NCBI GenBank assembly: GCA_900767715.1
Contig: CAAGAD010000005.1
Location: 794,738-858,737 of the forward strand
DNA from: Clostridia bacterium
GTDB lineage: Bacteria; Bacillota; Clostridia; Christensenellales; UBA1242
Direction: 5' to 3'
DNA length: 64,000 nucleotides
In this document: one piece after another, positions 43,430-51,576 of the stretch
Layout: each line of letters begins with the position of its first letter
Numbering within the stretch: the first letter of the stretch is position 1
Position numbers and translations under genes: made by a program
Notes under the pieces: model-generated
What the model saw: only the letters and a program-made list of their open reading frames with translations
Databases searched by the model: none
Told to the model about the DNA's origin: nothing

Positions 43430-43903
43430 ATGGACGAAAAGATTTATGTTACGAACAAAGGATTGCAAGAATTGAAAGAAAGATTGGCATATCTCAAAAC
43501 AGTGGCTAGACAAGAAGTAACCGAGAAGATTGCAGAAGCCAGAAAGTTTGGAGATTTGAGCGAGAATAGCGAGTACGACATCGCCAAGGACGAACAAGCC
43601 GACATCGAAGCCGAGATTGCAGAGTTGGAAGCAAAAATCAAATTGGCTGTCATTATCGACCCTAAGAAAATCAACACATCAAAAGTGAACGTTGGTTGCA
43701 AGGTAACCATTCACGATGAAGAGTTGGACGAAGACATCACTTACAGCATTGTAGGTGACACAGAGAGCGACCCAGAGAACGGACTTATTAGCAATATTTC
43801 ACCAGTTGGCAAAGCGCTTATGGGACACGCAGTTGGCGACGTGGTTGAAGCCAACGTTCCTTACGGCACAATTAAAATGAAAGTATTAAAAATCAAAGCA
43901 TAA
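43430..43903 (+). CDS. greA: Transcription elongation factor GreA
   Basis: Enters the RNA polymerase secondary channel and stimulates cleavage of backtracked transcripts. 157 residues, standard. Seen: the N-terminal antiparallel coiled coil with ARKFGDLSENSEY at its tip (the acidic residues that coordinate catalytic magnesium), and the C-terminal FKBP-like domain with NISPVGKALMGHAVGDVVEA. GGAGGAAATT precedes the ATG. In many Clostridia lysS follows; here it does not. Confidence 0.96.
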   Translation: MDEKIYVTNKGLQELKERLAYLKTVARQEVTEKIAEARKFGDLSENSEYDIAKDEQADIEAEIAELEAKIKLAVIIDPKKINTSKVNVGCKVTIHDEELDEDITYSIVGDTESDPENGLISNISPVGKALMGHAVGDVVEANVPYGTIKMKVLKIKA

Positions 43904-43996
43904 TCAAACAAAAAACGAAACGAAAGAAATTATAAAATAATCATTTGCAAAGTTACTAATGATTAATCAAATTGTTTATATTTGAGGAGAAATACT

Positions 43997-44350
43997 ATGG
44001 CGAAATTAGGTCTAACGATTACAGAAATCAAGGCAAGTTTTCCATTTAAGGTGGGAGAAGAAGGTCTTGGACTCGTGATTGAAGACAAAAATAAACGATA
44101 CACGTACAGAGTGCGAATCACTGACATTACGGGCAACACAATCACTTGGCAAAAGTTGACCAAGAACGGCTATGTGATTGGCTCATCAACGTTCAGCGAC
44201 TATGGTTGCAAGGCAAAATATTTTGTTCACCTTGACCCAGAAAACGCAAGGAAGATTGACGAAGCAGAAGAAGGCTTCATCGAAGAACGTGTAAAACCTG
44301 TTTATACGCAAAATCCAGCAAAGAGAGAAAGAGATTTGATATTAAGATAA
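43997..44350 (+). CDS. Small hypothetical protein downstream of greA
   Basis: 117 residues, soluble, basic. A GAGGAGA ribosome site points to the ATG at 43997; a TTG further upstream (43982) is not a likely start. The chain is beta-rich in the middle (TYRVRITDITGNTITW) with a basic C-terminus (KPVYTQNPAKRER). I recognise no family. It is 93 bp after greA and could be read through from its promoter, since only a hairpin without T-run lies between. Confidence 0.62.
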   Translation: MAKLGLTITEIKASFPFKVGEEGLGLVIEDKNKRYTYRVRITDITGNTITWQKLTKNGYVIGSSTFSDYGCKAKYFVHLDPENARKIDEAEEGFIEERVKPVYTQNPAKRERDLILR

Positions 44351-44378
44351 AGACAGAGAGATTATCTCTGCCTTTTTT
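44351..44378 (+). terminator. Terminator of the greA-43997 unit
   Basis: CAGAGA and TCTCTG arms around GATTA, then CCTTTTTT. Confidence 0.75.
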
Positions 44379-44453
44379 ATTTTTTTTTCGTGAAAAATGT
44401 TACGGGCAATTTGTTCTTGCATTTACGCAGTTGAGTGGGGCTATATTAAGACA

Positions 44454-44481
44454 CAAAAAAAAGATGACTATTTGTCATCTT
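44454..44481 (-). terminator. Terminator of the 44468 lipoprotein gene
   Basis: AAGATGAC and GTCATCTT arms around a 5-nt loop; T8 on the minus strand. The stem overlaps the final codons. Confidence 0.8.
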
Positions 44482-45862
44482 CTTTTTTCTTTGGTTTGTC
44501 AGCGGATTCGTAAACGCCAATGTGGTTGACTACGAATTTGTTTTCGTCATCGCGTTCATTGAGATTTACATTGTATAGATAGGTTGAAATGCCGTTGTCG
44601 TTGGTGTGTTCGAGCAACATGTAAATGTTGTTTACCGAGCCGTTGTAAGTGGTTTGCACGTCGATGTGTGCGCTGTCGAATGTGGCAGTCATATCGCCCG
44701 AATATAGAATGTCAACTGTCTTTTCACTGCCTTTAATGTTGATACGACTAAAACGATTGTTGTTGCTGTCTTTGTAATAGATGTGTCCGCTAGCGATTGA
44801 GATGATTGTAGCATTTTCTACAACAGTCTGCTCGCTAGTACTGCCGTCTTCAAGGAAGTAAACATTGTTGTCGCGCACCACGATAAGACCGGTTACGCTG
44901 TTTGAATTGTCGTTGACAAGATAGTAAACGTTAGAATAGTTGTAACTGGTTGCTTTGTTAGCAAGAATGTATGCGCTAGTAATGGTTTGACCATTTGCTA
45001 GGTCGCTAAGGCTAATTTTGTAAATGTAATTGCCTAGACCAACGTATGCATATTTACTTGTTACGCCTTTTGCTGTCCAACTGTCGCCGGTCATTGCAAT
45101 GATTTCAGTTTTGTTTGTCTTGGCGTTTAGGCGCATAAGTTTGTTGCCCGCGTCAACGTTGTCGTCGTCAGCAAGCGAACGTGTGTAGAAGATGTTGGCA
45201 TAAGAATCGTTTTTCATTTGGTTGCCAACCACTTCAGGAAGTGCCACGCTAGTAACATCGGTGTCAATGGTTGTCGCGCCGTCAGTTGTGACATTGATAA
45301 GTTTCGAGTCGTCGAGCAAGATTAGGTTTACACGACTGCCGTCGTAATAATAGTTGTATTGTACGCTATCCGTTGAACTGGTGTAGAGTGTGGTTTGCTT
45401 TTTGCCGTCAAGACGTATTCTGCAAAACTTGATAAGCGTATTCGCCACACTGCCACCGTCGCTGTTTAGGTTGGTGCAAGGAGTAGTGTAATAGAGATAA
45501 TCTCCATAAATGCGCAAGTCAGTTTTTTCAAAGCCGACAATGTTGCCCACCATACGCTTGTTGTATGTCGCGTTGCCCTTGGCATCAGTTACAATGTTGC
45601 CGTTGTCGTCAACTTTTGCAACATACAAGCCACTGCGAACGTAATCATCTTTTTTGCGATTGTCTTTGGTGATTGTGGTGCTGGCGTTATAGCCGTTCAC
45701 ATAGTATAGATAATTGCCCTTTTGCACAGCAAGTCCGCCGTTGCCGATGATTTCAGCATTGCTGTCTGGCGTCTTGATATCGCCCGTGCAGGCAACCAAG
45801 CATAGCCCCATACAGCACAAAATGGCAAATGTTAAGATTTTTTTGAATAGTTTGTTTTTCAC
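44468..45862 (-). CDS. Beta-propeller-like lipoprotein (DUF5050-like)
   Basis: 464 residues. Signal peptide with lipobox LVAC (lipidated at the Cys near residue 25), so it faces outside. The rest shows repeated Y-L-Y-Y (for example GNYLYYVNGYN and DYLYYTTPC) and short strands with D-G-x-x, the pattern of DUF5050 propeller domains. Start codon is GTG, with GGGAG upstream; no better ATG exists nearby. No enzyme motif is seen. A role in sensing or binding at the surface is a guess. Its upstream region carries a 17-bp near-identical direct repeat. Confidence 0.72.
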   Translation of the reverse strand: MKNKLFKKILTFAILCCMGLCLVACTGDIKTPDSNAEIIGNGGLAVQKGNYLYYVNGYNASTTITKDNRKKDDYVRSGLYVAKVDDNGNIVTDAKGNATYNKRMVGNIVGFEKTDLRIYGDYLYYTTPCTNLNSDGGSVANTLIKFCRIRLDGKKQTTLYTSSTDSVQYNYYYDGSRVNLILLDDSKLINVTTDGATTIDTDVTSVALPEVVGNQMKNDSYANIFYTRSLADDDNVDAGNKLMRLNAKTNKTEIIAMTGDSWTAKGVTSKYAYVGLGNYIYKISLSDLANGQTITSAYILANKATSYNYSNVYYLVNDNSNSVTGLIVVRDNNVYFLEDGSTSEQTVVENATIISIASGHIYYKDSNNNRFSRINIKGSEKTVDILYSGDMTATFDSAHIDVQTTYNGSVNNIYMLLEHTNDNGISTYLYNVNLNERDDENKFVVNHIGVYESADKPKKKEDDK

Positions 45863-45911
45863 GTTGCTTCTCCCAAAATTTCGTTTTGCTAGTTTGATTA
45901 GATGTGTTTTG

Positions 45912-45959
45912 AATAATTATTGCCAAAAGCGTATTCGCTAACAATAATTTTTGCCAAAA
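45912..45959. repeat. 17-bp direct repeat upstream of the 44468 gene
   Basis: AATAATTATTGCCAAAA (45912-45928) and AATAATTTTTGCCAAAA (45943-45959), one mismatch, start points 31 bp apart (about three helical turns). A GCG-TATT-CGC mini-palindrome sits between. Possible tandem operator for the minus-strand lipoprotein gene. Confidence 0.5.
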
Positions 45960-46147
45960 ACTAGCAATTACATTTAGTCAACAAAAATATTACCAAACTA
46001 AAGCAAATTTGTCAATTAAATATAAATATCTGCATATAAATAAAAGTACAGGTTTAGCAATATTGCTTCAAAATAAGACAAAATTTGACTGCTTTGTTTA
46101 TGCTAAAATGTTTGTAGAACAAAACGAAAGTGAATTTAGGAGAAATT

Positions 46148-47281
46148 ATGTCAAAAACATTGTTGCTTTCGCCCGAAAAAACTGTCAGCCAGTATGCAAA
46201 TATGCCACGTGGTATACTCACGATTGACGGCAACGCGAGAAGCCTTAATGGAAAGTTGAGAACATACAATCTAACAATCAGCCCGAACGAAACTGTGGTC
46301 GGGGTGTATTTTAATGGTGTGGTGTATAAAGCCGGCATTCACCCGGTCGAGCGCGGGGCGTATTCGTTTAGCCTAACGGGCGATTACGCCGACCTAAGCG
46401 ACATCTATTTTGCATTCATCTACAAAAATCAGGTCTTGTTGTGCGGTGGAACGTATAGCGACTGCATAGCGGACATCAAAGAGCAGATTTTTGATGAAAA
46501 GCCAGCACCTGCTAGCGCGCAATCCATCACGAACGACACCGATGACTACGAAACGGTGGCGGAAGAGGACATAAACGACTTCTTTATGCAAGCGGACACC
46601 AAACGTCGCCTTGACGACATCGAAAATATCCACAACGACGCCGAAAATGTGGATAGTGCACCGACCTTCTCGCAGTCTATGCCATATATGGAAATGCCAC
46701 TCACCGACAACGCGTTTGAAACGGCGGGCGTTTATCCAATACAAAACGATGTAGAACTAGTAGATAACGCAAGCGTCGAAAATAAGCAGATGGTCAGCGC
46801 GACCGAACAATCTGCCGACATCACGGTGAACGCGGATAGCGTGCCAGACGCTGACACCAGTTCGTTCGCTGAACCGAATTTGGCAACAAATGAAAATGTC
46901 AACCAAGACGATAGCCAAACCACGAGCAGTAGAACATTCGCCGGCGACTTCTTTGCCAACATCAGTGACCAACTCGACGAACTTCTCGGCAGTTATCCGC
47001 TTGACGAAGAACTCAATGCAATCGTGCCAGACGCAAAGTTTGTAAAGATTGCCGACAGTGAAACGGGCGAGAGTTACGTTTTGGGCGTGATAAACCAGAA
47101 CGGTGCACCGCGCTATCTAGCGTACGGTATTCCGTCAACCTATGACAGCGAGCCACCAGAGTCGATGAAAGGAAAATGTCAATGGTTACCAACTGACCTA
47201 ACAGACCCATTAAGCGACGGCTATTACATCATCTATCAAGATACGCAAACGGGCAATCTAATTAATATAGATATAGTATAA
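46148..47281 (+). CDS. Hypothetical acidic protein
   Basis: 377 residues, soluble, no signal peptide. Start at 46148 follows TTAGGAG; an earlier in-frame ATG at 46130 has no ribosome site. The N-terminal 115 residues form a beta-rich domain (ILTIDGNARSLNGKLRTYNL). The middle (about 120-280) is acidic, rich in Asp, Asn, Thr, and probably disordered. The C-terminal 110 form a second folded domain with GDFFANISDQLDELLGSYPL and NGAPRYLAYGIP. I recognise no family. The promoter is a probable extended -10 TATGCTAAAAT without a good -35. Confidence 0.72.
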   Translation: MSKTLLLSPEKTVSQYANMPRGILTIDGNARSLNGKLRTYNLTISPNETVVGVYFNGVVYKAGIHPVERGAYSFSLTGDYADLSDIYFAFIYKNQVLLCGGTYSDCIADIKEQIFDEKPAPASAQSITNDTDDYETVAEEDINDFFMQADTKRRLDDIENIHNDAENVDSAPTFSQSMPYMEMPLTDNAFETAGVYPIQNDVELVDNASVENKQMVSATEQSADITVNADSVPDADTSSFAEPNLATNENVNQDDSQTTSSRTFAGDFFANISDQLDELLGSYPLDEELNAIVPDAKFVKIADSETGESYVLGVINQNGAPRYLAYGIPSTYDSEPPESMKGKCQWLPTDLTDPLSDGYYIIYQDTQTGNLINIDIV

Positions 47282-47369
47282 TCTATGTAATATTGCTTTG
47301 TTCATTTCATTCACAAAAATATAATTTGCATAGTCCACAGCAGGTCAAAACAACATCGTAACAAATTAA

Positions 47370-47397
47370 AAAAGTTTCGCCATGGCGAACTTTTTTT
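47370..47397 (+). terminator. Terminator of the 46148 gene
   Basis: AAAGTTTCGCC and GGCGAACTTT arms (one bulged base), then T-run. The 90 bp between stop and stem hold nothing I can identify. Confidence 0.7.
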
Positions 47398-47448
47398 GCA
47401 TAAAAATCTACAACCCGCACACACTAAAATCGGTTAAAAGGAGAAATT

Positions 47449-47595
47449 ATGAAATACAAACCAGGCGAAACTTGCCCAATGAATTGCAACTGCGCAATGT
47501 ATGACAAGAATGGCAAAAAGATTAATGAAATAAATATGAAAAAGGGCGATAGTTTCCCACCAACTCCAAAAGACGGTGGCTATTACGAAATCTAG
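47449..47595 (+). CDS. Small YjzC-like protein
   Basis: 48 residues. AAAAGGAG stands at the ideal distance from the ATG. N-terminal KYKPGETCP and C-terminal KKGDSFPPTP followed by GGYYE resemble, from memory, the short YjzC-type family (x-PGE-x-x-P ... KGD-x-FPP-TP). Three cysteines (C9, C13, C15) in the first third could bind a metal; this is not typical as far as I recall. It stands between two terminators, so it is its own transcription unit. Function unknown. Confidence 0.72.
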   Translation: MKYKPGETCPMNCNCAMYDKNGKKINEINMKKGDSFPPTPKDGGYYEI

Positions 47596-47629
47596 TTTGG
47601 TTGATTTTTAGATTAGACAAACTACAACA

Positions 47630-47661
47630 AAAAAATACTGCGACAAACGCAGTATTTTTTG
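47630..47661. terminator. Bidirectional terminator of the YjzC-like and Asp-rich genes
   Basis: AAATACTGCG and CGCAGTATTT arms around ACAAA, with A-run and T-run on the two sides. Confidence 0.85.
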
Positions 47662-47663
47662 TA

Positions 47664-48341
47664 TTACATTTCGCTCTTTTTCTTGCGACCGCGTTTCTTT
47701 GGTGGTTCGCTAGATTTTGTGCTAGATTTAGCAGTCGCCTTAGCAGGAGTTTTTGTCACCTTCTTGGCTGTTTTTTTAGGTTTGACAGGCTCGAAGTTGT
47801 CCTCATCATCGTCATCATCGTCTTCTTCATCATCATCGTCATCGTCGTCATCATCTTCGTCGTCGAAATTGCCCATATCGTCATCATCGTCAATGTCGAT
47901 GTCAATGTCAAGGTCGTCATCATCGTCGTCAAGGCTCAAATCGTCAAGGTCTTTTTCAAGGTCCTCGCCGAATTCGAAGTCGTCGTCAGCCGATACTTTA
48001 TTGTCGTCGTCTTCCACGTCGCCATAACCGTCGTATTCGTCGTCGTCCTCTTCTTCGTCGTCAGCGACATATTTGTGCCAGTTTTCAGTGTCTTCTTCGT
48101 CCTCGCCCTCGTCCATAAACTTGATTCCACGTTCAGCCTTGCAACTAGCGCAAATCTCTTCGTCGCCTTGGACGAAGTTTGTCTTACAGATAGGACAGAG
48201 TTCCAAATCGGTGATGTCGTCCTCGTCAGGTACGATTAGACCCAACTCGCGTTTGCAAACATTACAATATTTTTCCGATTTTGGAATGTAGTTAAGGTCG
48301 CAACGCGGACATTTTACGTATTGAATAGGTTTTTTAGCCAT
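47664..48341 (-). CDS. Zinc-ribbon protein with a long poly-Asp/Glu tract
   Basis: 225 residues. Start at 48341 follows GAAGGAG. Two zinc ribbons: C11, C14, C26, C29 and C49, C52, C64, C67. Then a very acidic stretch (about 80-190) with long Asp runs, and a basic Lys-rich end (KRGRKKK). This layout, zinc ribbons, acidic middle and basic tail, suggests a protein that touches nucleic acids or RNA polymerase; the acidic part is reminiscent of the RNA polymerase delta subunit, but there is no other similarity. The GAT/GAC repeats may expand or contract by slippage. Confidence 0.75.
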   Translation of the reverse strand: MAKKPIQYVKCPRCDLNYIPKSEKYCNVCKRELGLIVPDEDDITDLELCPICKTNFVQGDEEICASCKAERGIKFMDEGEDEEDTENWHKYVADDEEEDDDEYDGYGDVEDDDNKVSADDDFEFGEDLEKDLDDLSLDDDDDDLDIDIDIDDDDDMGNFDDEDDDDDDDDDEEDDDDDDEDNFEPVKPKKTAKKVTKTPAKATAKSSTKSSEPPKKRGRKKKSEM

Positions 48342-48422
48342 AGGTACTCCTTCATTTTCGAGTACATTATATTTTTTTTGAATGTATTTGTCTAGCATTT
48401 ATATTATCTTTTTTAGATAAAT

Positions 48423-49187
48423 TTATGCGCCTTCAATCAACATCTTGTCAGCAACTAGGGCGATGAATTCGCCGTTGGTTGGCTTTTCAGTGCTACTGTA
48501 AACCTTTATGCCGAATAGATTATTGATGTTTTCAATCTTTCCACGGTTCCAAGCCACTTCGATGGCGTGACGAATGGCACGCTCAACCTTGCTGGAACTG
48601 GTGTTGTATTTATCTGCAATAGACGGATAAAGTTTTTTGGTGATATTGTTAATCATATCTGGCGATTTGATTGCCAGTTTAATGGCTTCACGCAAAAATT
48701 GATAACCCTTTATATGTGCTGGAATGCCCACAGTAATGAAGATATTGCTGAGTTTTTCCTCCAAAACATTGGTCTTTTTGTTTGGTGCAAGGTCGTCTTG
48801 CGCATACATAACATTTTCATTGTGATTGCTAGCAATCATTTCGTTCACACGTTCGTTGAGAAGTTTCAAATCGAATGGTTTGATGCAATAATATTTCGCG
48901 CCCAAACTGAGTGCTTTATTGATAAATCCGTCGAGTGCAAGTGCGGAATGCACGATAATAAGTGGATTAAGGTTTTCTTCACGCAATTTTTCCAATACTA
49001 CAAAGCCGTCATAGTTAGACAAGACAATGTCCATAATAACCACGTCAGGTTTTTTCTCTTTTACAATATTAAATAGTTCATCTCCTTGACTCGTACTAGA
49101 AACAATGTCAAAATCTTTTGCAAATTGTTGCATCATATTATTTAAAGTTGATGCGTTTTCTTCGGCAATAACTAATGTCGGCTTCAT
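48423..49187 (-). CDS. spo0A: Stage 0 sporulation regulator Spo0A
   Basis: Master response regulator for entry into sporulation. 254 residues. Receiver domain with phosphorylation Asp53 (VVIMDIVLS) and the conserved Lys in CIKPFD near 105. The acidic pocket reads EE (residues 9-10) where the family usually has DD. The C-terminal DNA-binding domain is well kept (GYQFLREAIKLAI, ending VERAIRHAIEVAWNRGKI), with GEFIALVADKM at the end. The start follows GGAGGAG. A promoter and a 0A-box-like TGTCGAA lie just upstream, suggesting autoregulation. It is divergent from the sipL-spoIIR-sleB-ypeB group. Confidence 0.96.
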   Translation of the reverse strand: MKPTLVIAEENASTLNNMMQQFAKDFDIVSSTSQGDELFNIVKEKKPDVVIMDIVLSNYDGFVVLEKLREENLNPLIIVHSALALDGFINKALSLGAKYYCIKPFDLKLLNERVNEMIASNHNENVMYAQDDLAPNKKTNVLEEKLSNIFITVGIPAHIKGYQFLREAIKLAIKSPDMINNITKKLYPSIADKYNTSSSKVERAIRHAIEVAWNRGKIENINNLFGIKVYSSTEKPTNGEFIALVADKMLIEGA

Positions 49188-49205
49188 TTTATTCTTCTCC
49201 TCCAA

Positions 49206-49212
49206 TGTCGAA
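49206..49212 (+). promoter_or_regulatory. Candidate 0A box at the spo0A start
   Basis: TGTCGAA matches the Spo0A consensus TGNCGAA. It falls at about +1 to +8 of the predicted spo0A transcript, a place that favours repression. Confidence 0.5.
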
Positions 49213-49219
49213 CATTTCA

Positions 49220-49248
49220 AAGATACCACAAACTGTAATTTGAACCAA
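49220..49248 (-). promoter_or_regulatory. Promoter of spo0A
   Basis: Minus strand: TTGGTT (49248-49243), 17-bp spacer, TATCTT (49225-49220) preceded by TGTGG, an extended -10. Confidence 0.5.
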
Positions 49249-49410
49249 AAAGAAAAACCCATTATTTTGGTAAAAACTGGCAAAAAACATCTAAAATTCA
49301 AAATCAAAGTCGAAATCGGTAGTGCATTGTTGAAAATAAGTTGAAAAAATAAATTTTTGTATGTTATTTTGTTTCCTATTTAATATAAAAAATCGTTCTA
49401 TTTAAGATTT

Positions 49411-49428
49411 TGACGAATATATTATACT
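49411..49428 (+). promoter_or_regulatory. 0A-box-like site and -10 before the sipL-like gene
   Basis: TGACGAA (49411-49417) fits TGNCGAA and lies 5 bp before a TATACT box (49423-49428). The placement in the spacer does not match a standard activated promoter. Could also be a sporulation sigma promoter; not resolved. Confidence 0.35.
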
Positions 49429-49444
49429 AAAAGTTGGAGGACTT

Positions 49445-50953
49445 ATGGAAGAAAATAAAACCGAATGTTTGGTTGTGAGTGCTATGCAGGACTTGGGTCG
49501 CGTGGAGTTCGACACGAGTTTTGGTTTGCAAGTGGAGGACGGGGTAACGATAGACCGTGTTGTTTGCGCGCAGTCCTATCTCACTGACACAAAAATCGAA
49601 ACATTGGATAAAAAGGCGGTATACTCGGGCAAAATCACCACCAAAATCGTGTTTAAAGATAGCGAAGGCTTGTATATCACGGCAGTGGGCAACTCGCTGT
49701 TTAGCCACAGTTTCACCAATCTGCAAATGCTTGACAACGGCAGACTCGTTGCGCGTGATGAGTGCACGACTACCGATGTTGCTATGGAAAATGGTCAGTT
49801 CAATGTGAAAGTGTCTATCGGGGCAACGGTCGTGGAGTATGCCAAGCAAAATCATTGCGTAGTGTCGCAGACGGCGGACGACATTCATTGCAAAAAGCAA
49901 GATGTCACTCTTATGCATACCGAGCAAGACATTGACGGCAACTTCAATGCCGAGTGCGAGATTGATGTTAAGGGCACAATCACCAAGATTTTGTCTAGCG
50001 AACTAAATTTCGTGCAGACCGATGTGTGCGCTTTGGAAAACGCCATTTCAATCACGGGCAAACTCAATGCTCAAGTCATCTATACAGTGGACACCGAAGA
50101 CGGCTCAAAAGTTTGCTGTGTGGCAGATAGTTGCACTATCAAGGGCGAAATCGAAGCCAACAATATAGACATGGAAAGCGTTTTGGACGTCTATTCGTGC
50201 GTGGACGCCAGCAAGACGGTCATCAATACCACGCTGAATGAAACCAATACTGTCTTGAACATTGAAACCAACATTGTGGTCAACGGCGTGGCATACAAAA
50301 TGGTAACAATGCCAACCGTAGTTGACGCGTACAGCACCAAAACCAACTTGCGCACCAAGGTGGAAGAGAAACAACTGTTGTATATGAAGCGTATGGACTG
50401 TTTCGACGAAGCCATTATGGGTGAAGTGAAAATCGAAGGCAGTGCGCCAGATGAGATTTTGGCTGTAAACAATAATAATGTAATCATCACCAAGACGAAT
50501 TGCGTCCGCGGAAAACTCGTTATCGAAGGTCTGGTTGAAGGTCGAGTGCTTTACCGCGCGGAAGACGGCTCGGTGCAAAACGTGGGCTATGCCGAACCAT
50601 TCCAGTTTGAGCAAGATTGCGACGACCTAGCGTGTGCCAACGCTCAAATACACGCCGTGGTGAATAGCGTTCGTGCAAAGATACGCCGTAGCGACCTAAT
50701 CAGTGTGGAAATCGGGCTGTCAATCTGTGGAACTATATATTATTATGAATCTAGATATTTGATGACCGAGATTGAAAAGGGTGATGACCTAAACTTTGGC
50801 AAAGCAACCTATCAAATCTATTTCGCCAATGCCAACGAAGATATGTGGGACGTGTGCAAACGCCTTAAAGTTGACGCTGACGACCTTATGAGATTGAATC
50901 CAACGTTGAATGGCAATTTCAAGGGTGGCGAGAGAATATTTGTTCAAAGATAA
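49445..50953 (+). CDS. DUF3794/LysM spore coat protein, SipL-like
   Basis: 502 residues, no signal peptide. Repeated DUF3794-type units fill about residues 20-440 (each with a GxLxxxVxYxxE-like strand, for example ITGKLNAQVIYTVDTEDG and VEGRVLYRAEDG). The end (about 450-502) is a LysM domain (YQIYFANANEDMWDVCKRL ... LNPTLNGNFKGGERI). This layout matches SipL of Clostridioides difficile, which binds SpoIVA and positions the coat at the forespore, as SpoVID does in Bacillus. GTTGGAGG precedes the ATG. Transcribed divergently from spo0A and next to other spore genes. Confidence 0.82.
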   Translation: MEENKTECLVVSAMQDLGRVEFDTSFGLQVEDGVTIDRVVCAQSYLTDTKIETLDKKAVYSGKITTKIVFKDSEGLYITAVGNSLFSHSFTNLQMLDNGRLVARDECTTTDVAMENGQFNVKVSIGATVVEYAKQNHCVVSQTADDIHCKKQDVTLMHTEQDIDGNFNAECEIDVKGTITKILSSELNFVQTDVCALENAISITGKLNAQVIYTVDTEDGSKVCCVADSCTIKGEIEANNIDMESVLDVYSCVDASKTVINTTLNETNTVLNIETNIVVNGVAYKMVTMPTVVDAYSTKTNLRTKVEEKQLLYMKRMDCFDEAIMGEVKIEGSAPDEILAVNNNNVIITKTNCVRGKLVIEGLVEGRVLYRAEDGSVQNVGYAEPFQFEQDCDDLACANAQIHAVVNSVRAKIRRSDLISVEIGLSICGTIYYYESRYLMTEIEKGDDLNFGKATYQIYFANANEDMWDVCKRLKVDADDLMRLNPTLNGNFKGGERIFVQR

Positions 50954-50968
50954 CTCAAAACACGACAA

Positions 50969-50999
50969 AAAAACGCAGTATTAGCCTGCGTTTTTTTTG
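50969..50999 (+). terminator. Terminator after the sipL-like gene
   Basis: AAAACGCAG and CTGCGTTTT arms with a 7-nt loop, then T8. Confidence 0.85.
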
Positions 51000-51031
51000 A
51001 GCCTTGGCAAGACTTGTGTTAGGAGTTTTTT

Positions 51032-51568
51032 ATGAAAATATTTAAGATTGTCACTTTCTCAATCCTTGCAGGTATTGCCTTGCTTGCCTTTTTGCCAGAC
51101 GACAATACGTCCAGCGCCGAGAACGAATATTTGCGCATACATATTAGAGCCAACAGCAACCTTGACGCCGACCAAAACGTGAAATACGCTGTAAAAGACG
51201 GTGTGGTTGATTTACTTACACCATATCTTGTGGACGCCACTAGTAAGGAAAAGGCGATTGACATCATTTCCAGTTTGACCGACGAGATTGAGAGTGTGTG
51301 CAATCAGTTGCTTCGCGAATACGGTTATGACTACACCGCCAAAGCCAGCATAAGAAATGAAGAGTTCCCAACGCGCGCCTATGATGACTTTGTTTTGGAC
51401 GCTGGCTTTTATGACGCGCTTATCATCGAACTAGGCACGGGCGAAGGCAATAATTGGTGGTGCGTTGTCTATCCGCCTTTGTGCTTTGTGAATAAATTTG
51501 ACAATTCTATTCAAAATATAAAGTATAAATCTAAATTGTTAGAAATTATCGACAGATTTTTTGGATAG
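51032..51568 (+). CDS. spoIIR: Stage II sporulation protein R
   Basis: Forespore protein that crosses into the intermembrane space and triggers SpoIIGA to process pro-sigma-E in the mother cell. 178 residues. Signal/anchor segment at the N-terminus (about 6-22), then the family core LRIHIRANSN, and GEGNNWWCVVYPPLCF near 140-155. GTTAGGAG precedes the ATG. The expected sigma-F promoter is not clear: GGCAAGACT (51006-51014) fits the -10, but I see no matching -35. SleB follows after 8 bp. Confidence 0.93.
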   Translation: MKIFKIVTFSILAGIALLAFLPDDNTSSAENEYLRIHIRANSNLDADQNVKYAVKDGVVDLLTPYLVDATSKEKAIDIISSLTDEIESVCNQLLREYGYDYTAKASIRNEEFPTRAYDDFVLDAGFYDALIIELGTGEGNNWWCVVYPPLCFVNKFDNSIQNIKYKSKLLEIIDRFFG

Positions 51569-51576
51569 GAGAATTT

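Noticed and set aside
43940..43972. Hairpin AATCATT/AATGATT after greA as a terminator
   Set aside because: No T-run follows on the plus strand and the stem is weak; the next gene may be read through.
47659..48027. Open plus-strand frame coding a long poly-Ser protein, and a Val/Ile-rich frame at 47601-48239
   Set aside because: They are the other-frame reading of the GAT/GAC repeats of the Asp-rich gene on the minus strand; no ribosome site, and composition is an artefact of the repeat.
51006..51014. GGCAAGACT as the sigma-F -10 of spoIIR
   Set aside because: It fits the -10 consensus, but the -35 place holds no GYATA; a similar GTATT is 23 bp away. Not enough to call.
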